Shown here: positions 40,561 to 40,793 of the stretch, in pieces
Layout: each line of letters opens with the position of its first letter
Numbering within the stretch: position 1 is the first letter of the stretch
Source of the DNA: Candidatus Dormiibacterota bacterium
GTDB taxonomy: Bacteria; Chloroflexota; Dormibacteria; Dormibacterales; Dormibacteraceae
Assembly: GCA_003151935.1 (NCBI GenBank)
Contig: PLYZ01000007.1
Span: 50,599 to 91,391 of the forward strand
Length of the DNA: 40,793 nucleotides
Reading direction: 5' to 3'
Made by a program: the position numbers and the translations under genes
Notes under the pieces: generated by a model
The model's input: only the letters and a program-made list of their open reading frames with translations
What the model was told of the DNA's origin: nothing
The model's database searches: none

Positions 40561-40793
40561 GCGCCGAGCAGACGAAGTCGCGGTCTTGGTGCGAGCGACG
40601 CGTCGGGATACGCCGCCGTTGGCTCCAGCCTTATCACCTTCGATGAACTCCTCCACCAGGCGCATCGCCTCGTTGTCGCTGTACTGCACAGGCGGTGACT
40701 TCATGAAGTACGAGCTGGGGCCTTCCAGCGCGCCACCGATGCCGCGGTCGAGGGCCAGCTTGACGCACCGGACGGCGTCGATCACGATGCCGG
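40558..40793 (-). CDS. ino1: Inositol-3-phosphate synthase, C-terminal part
   Basis: About 78 codons; the 5' part lies beyond the right edge. Converts glucose 6-phosphate to inositol 3-phosphate with NAD. The visible end, [20 protein letters not shown] then [14 protein letters not shown], is the diagnostic C-terminal region of actinobacterial Ino1. A non-conserved tail of about 20 residues, Arg/Thr/Ser-rich, follows. It is the first seen gene of the phosphatidylinositol cluster. Confidence 0.9.
   Translation of the reverse strand, partial: GIVIDAVRCVKLALDRGIGGALEGPSSYFMKSPPVQYSDNEAMRLVEEFIEGDKAGANGGVSRRVARTKTATSSARR

Overview
This window is a stretch of high-GC bacterial chromosome packed with ordinary genes. 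There is no gap over 300 bases, and I see no rRNA, tRNA, CRISPR array, prophage or insertion sequence. Gene content points to an actinobacterial-style or related Terrabacteria soil lineage. It holds coenzyme F420 synthesis with an F420-dependent glucose-6-phosphate dehydrogenase, inositol-phosphate synthase with phosphatidylinositol-phosphate and mannoside-type genes, a Mca/MshB-like deacetylase, a Gram-positive/actinobacterial type LexA box and many apparently leaderless genes. The partial ATP-type PEP carboxykinase is more typical of Chloroflexota/Dormibacterota-like groups than of classic Actinomycetota, so I lean (inference only) to a deep Terrabacteria lineage.

Layout. 1-5440 (minus): PEP carboxykinase start, a VWA protein coupled to an amidase, a UPF0173 hydrolase and a GT87-like membrane protein. 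5501-8119: LysR regulator divergent from an acyl-CoA carboxylase beta subunit. 8260-16099: GH15 glucoamylase-like enzyme, YgjP-like metallopeptidase, zinc alcohol dehydrogenase, SDR, DUF72 protein and CHASE2 adenylate cyclase. 16096-21695: Ser/Thr kinase, DUF4870 protein, two orphan small genes, an Rv2578c-type radical SAM gene behind an SOS-box promoter (apparently frameshifted), nth, a YqeY-like gene and a Pro-rich membrane protein. 21688-25130 (minus): a compact F420 operon, small membrane protein-fgd-cofC-cofE-cofD. 25153-30488: birA, sirtuin, MFS exporter, NUDIX, GGDEF and a MaoC-like protein with an Arg-rich tail. 30497-40793 (minus): ispH, then a long co-directional run ino1-acyltransferase-acyltransferase-PimA-like-PIP synthase-holB-hisC-HD-hydroxyacid dehydrogenase-HAD-LmbE.

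How it works together. The F420 operon makes the cofactor and encodes one enzyme that reduces it with glucose 6-phosphate. The right end gives a connected path: glucose 6-phosphate to inositol phosphate (Ino1), to phosphatidylinositol phosphate (PIP synthase), with glycosylation and acylation by the GT4 and two LPLAT proteins. birA fits the biotin-dependent carboxylase.

The most unusual material is in the small-scale architecture. Three divergent gene pairs share one 7-bp TANNNTA -10 element. Many starts sit 6-9 nt after a TANNNT box. Four-base stop/start overlaps use all four NTG codons, including a CTG start for cofD; a second gene has only a CTG start. There are two families of dispersed hairpin repeats with two copies each, and the repeats sometimes supply translation start signals.
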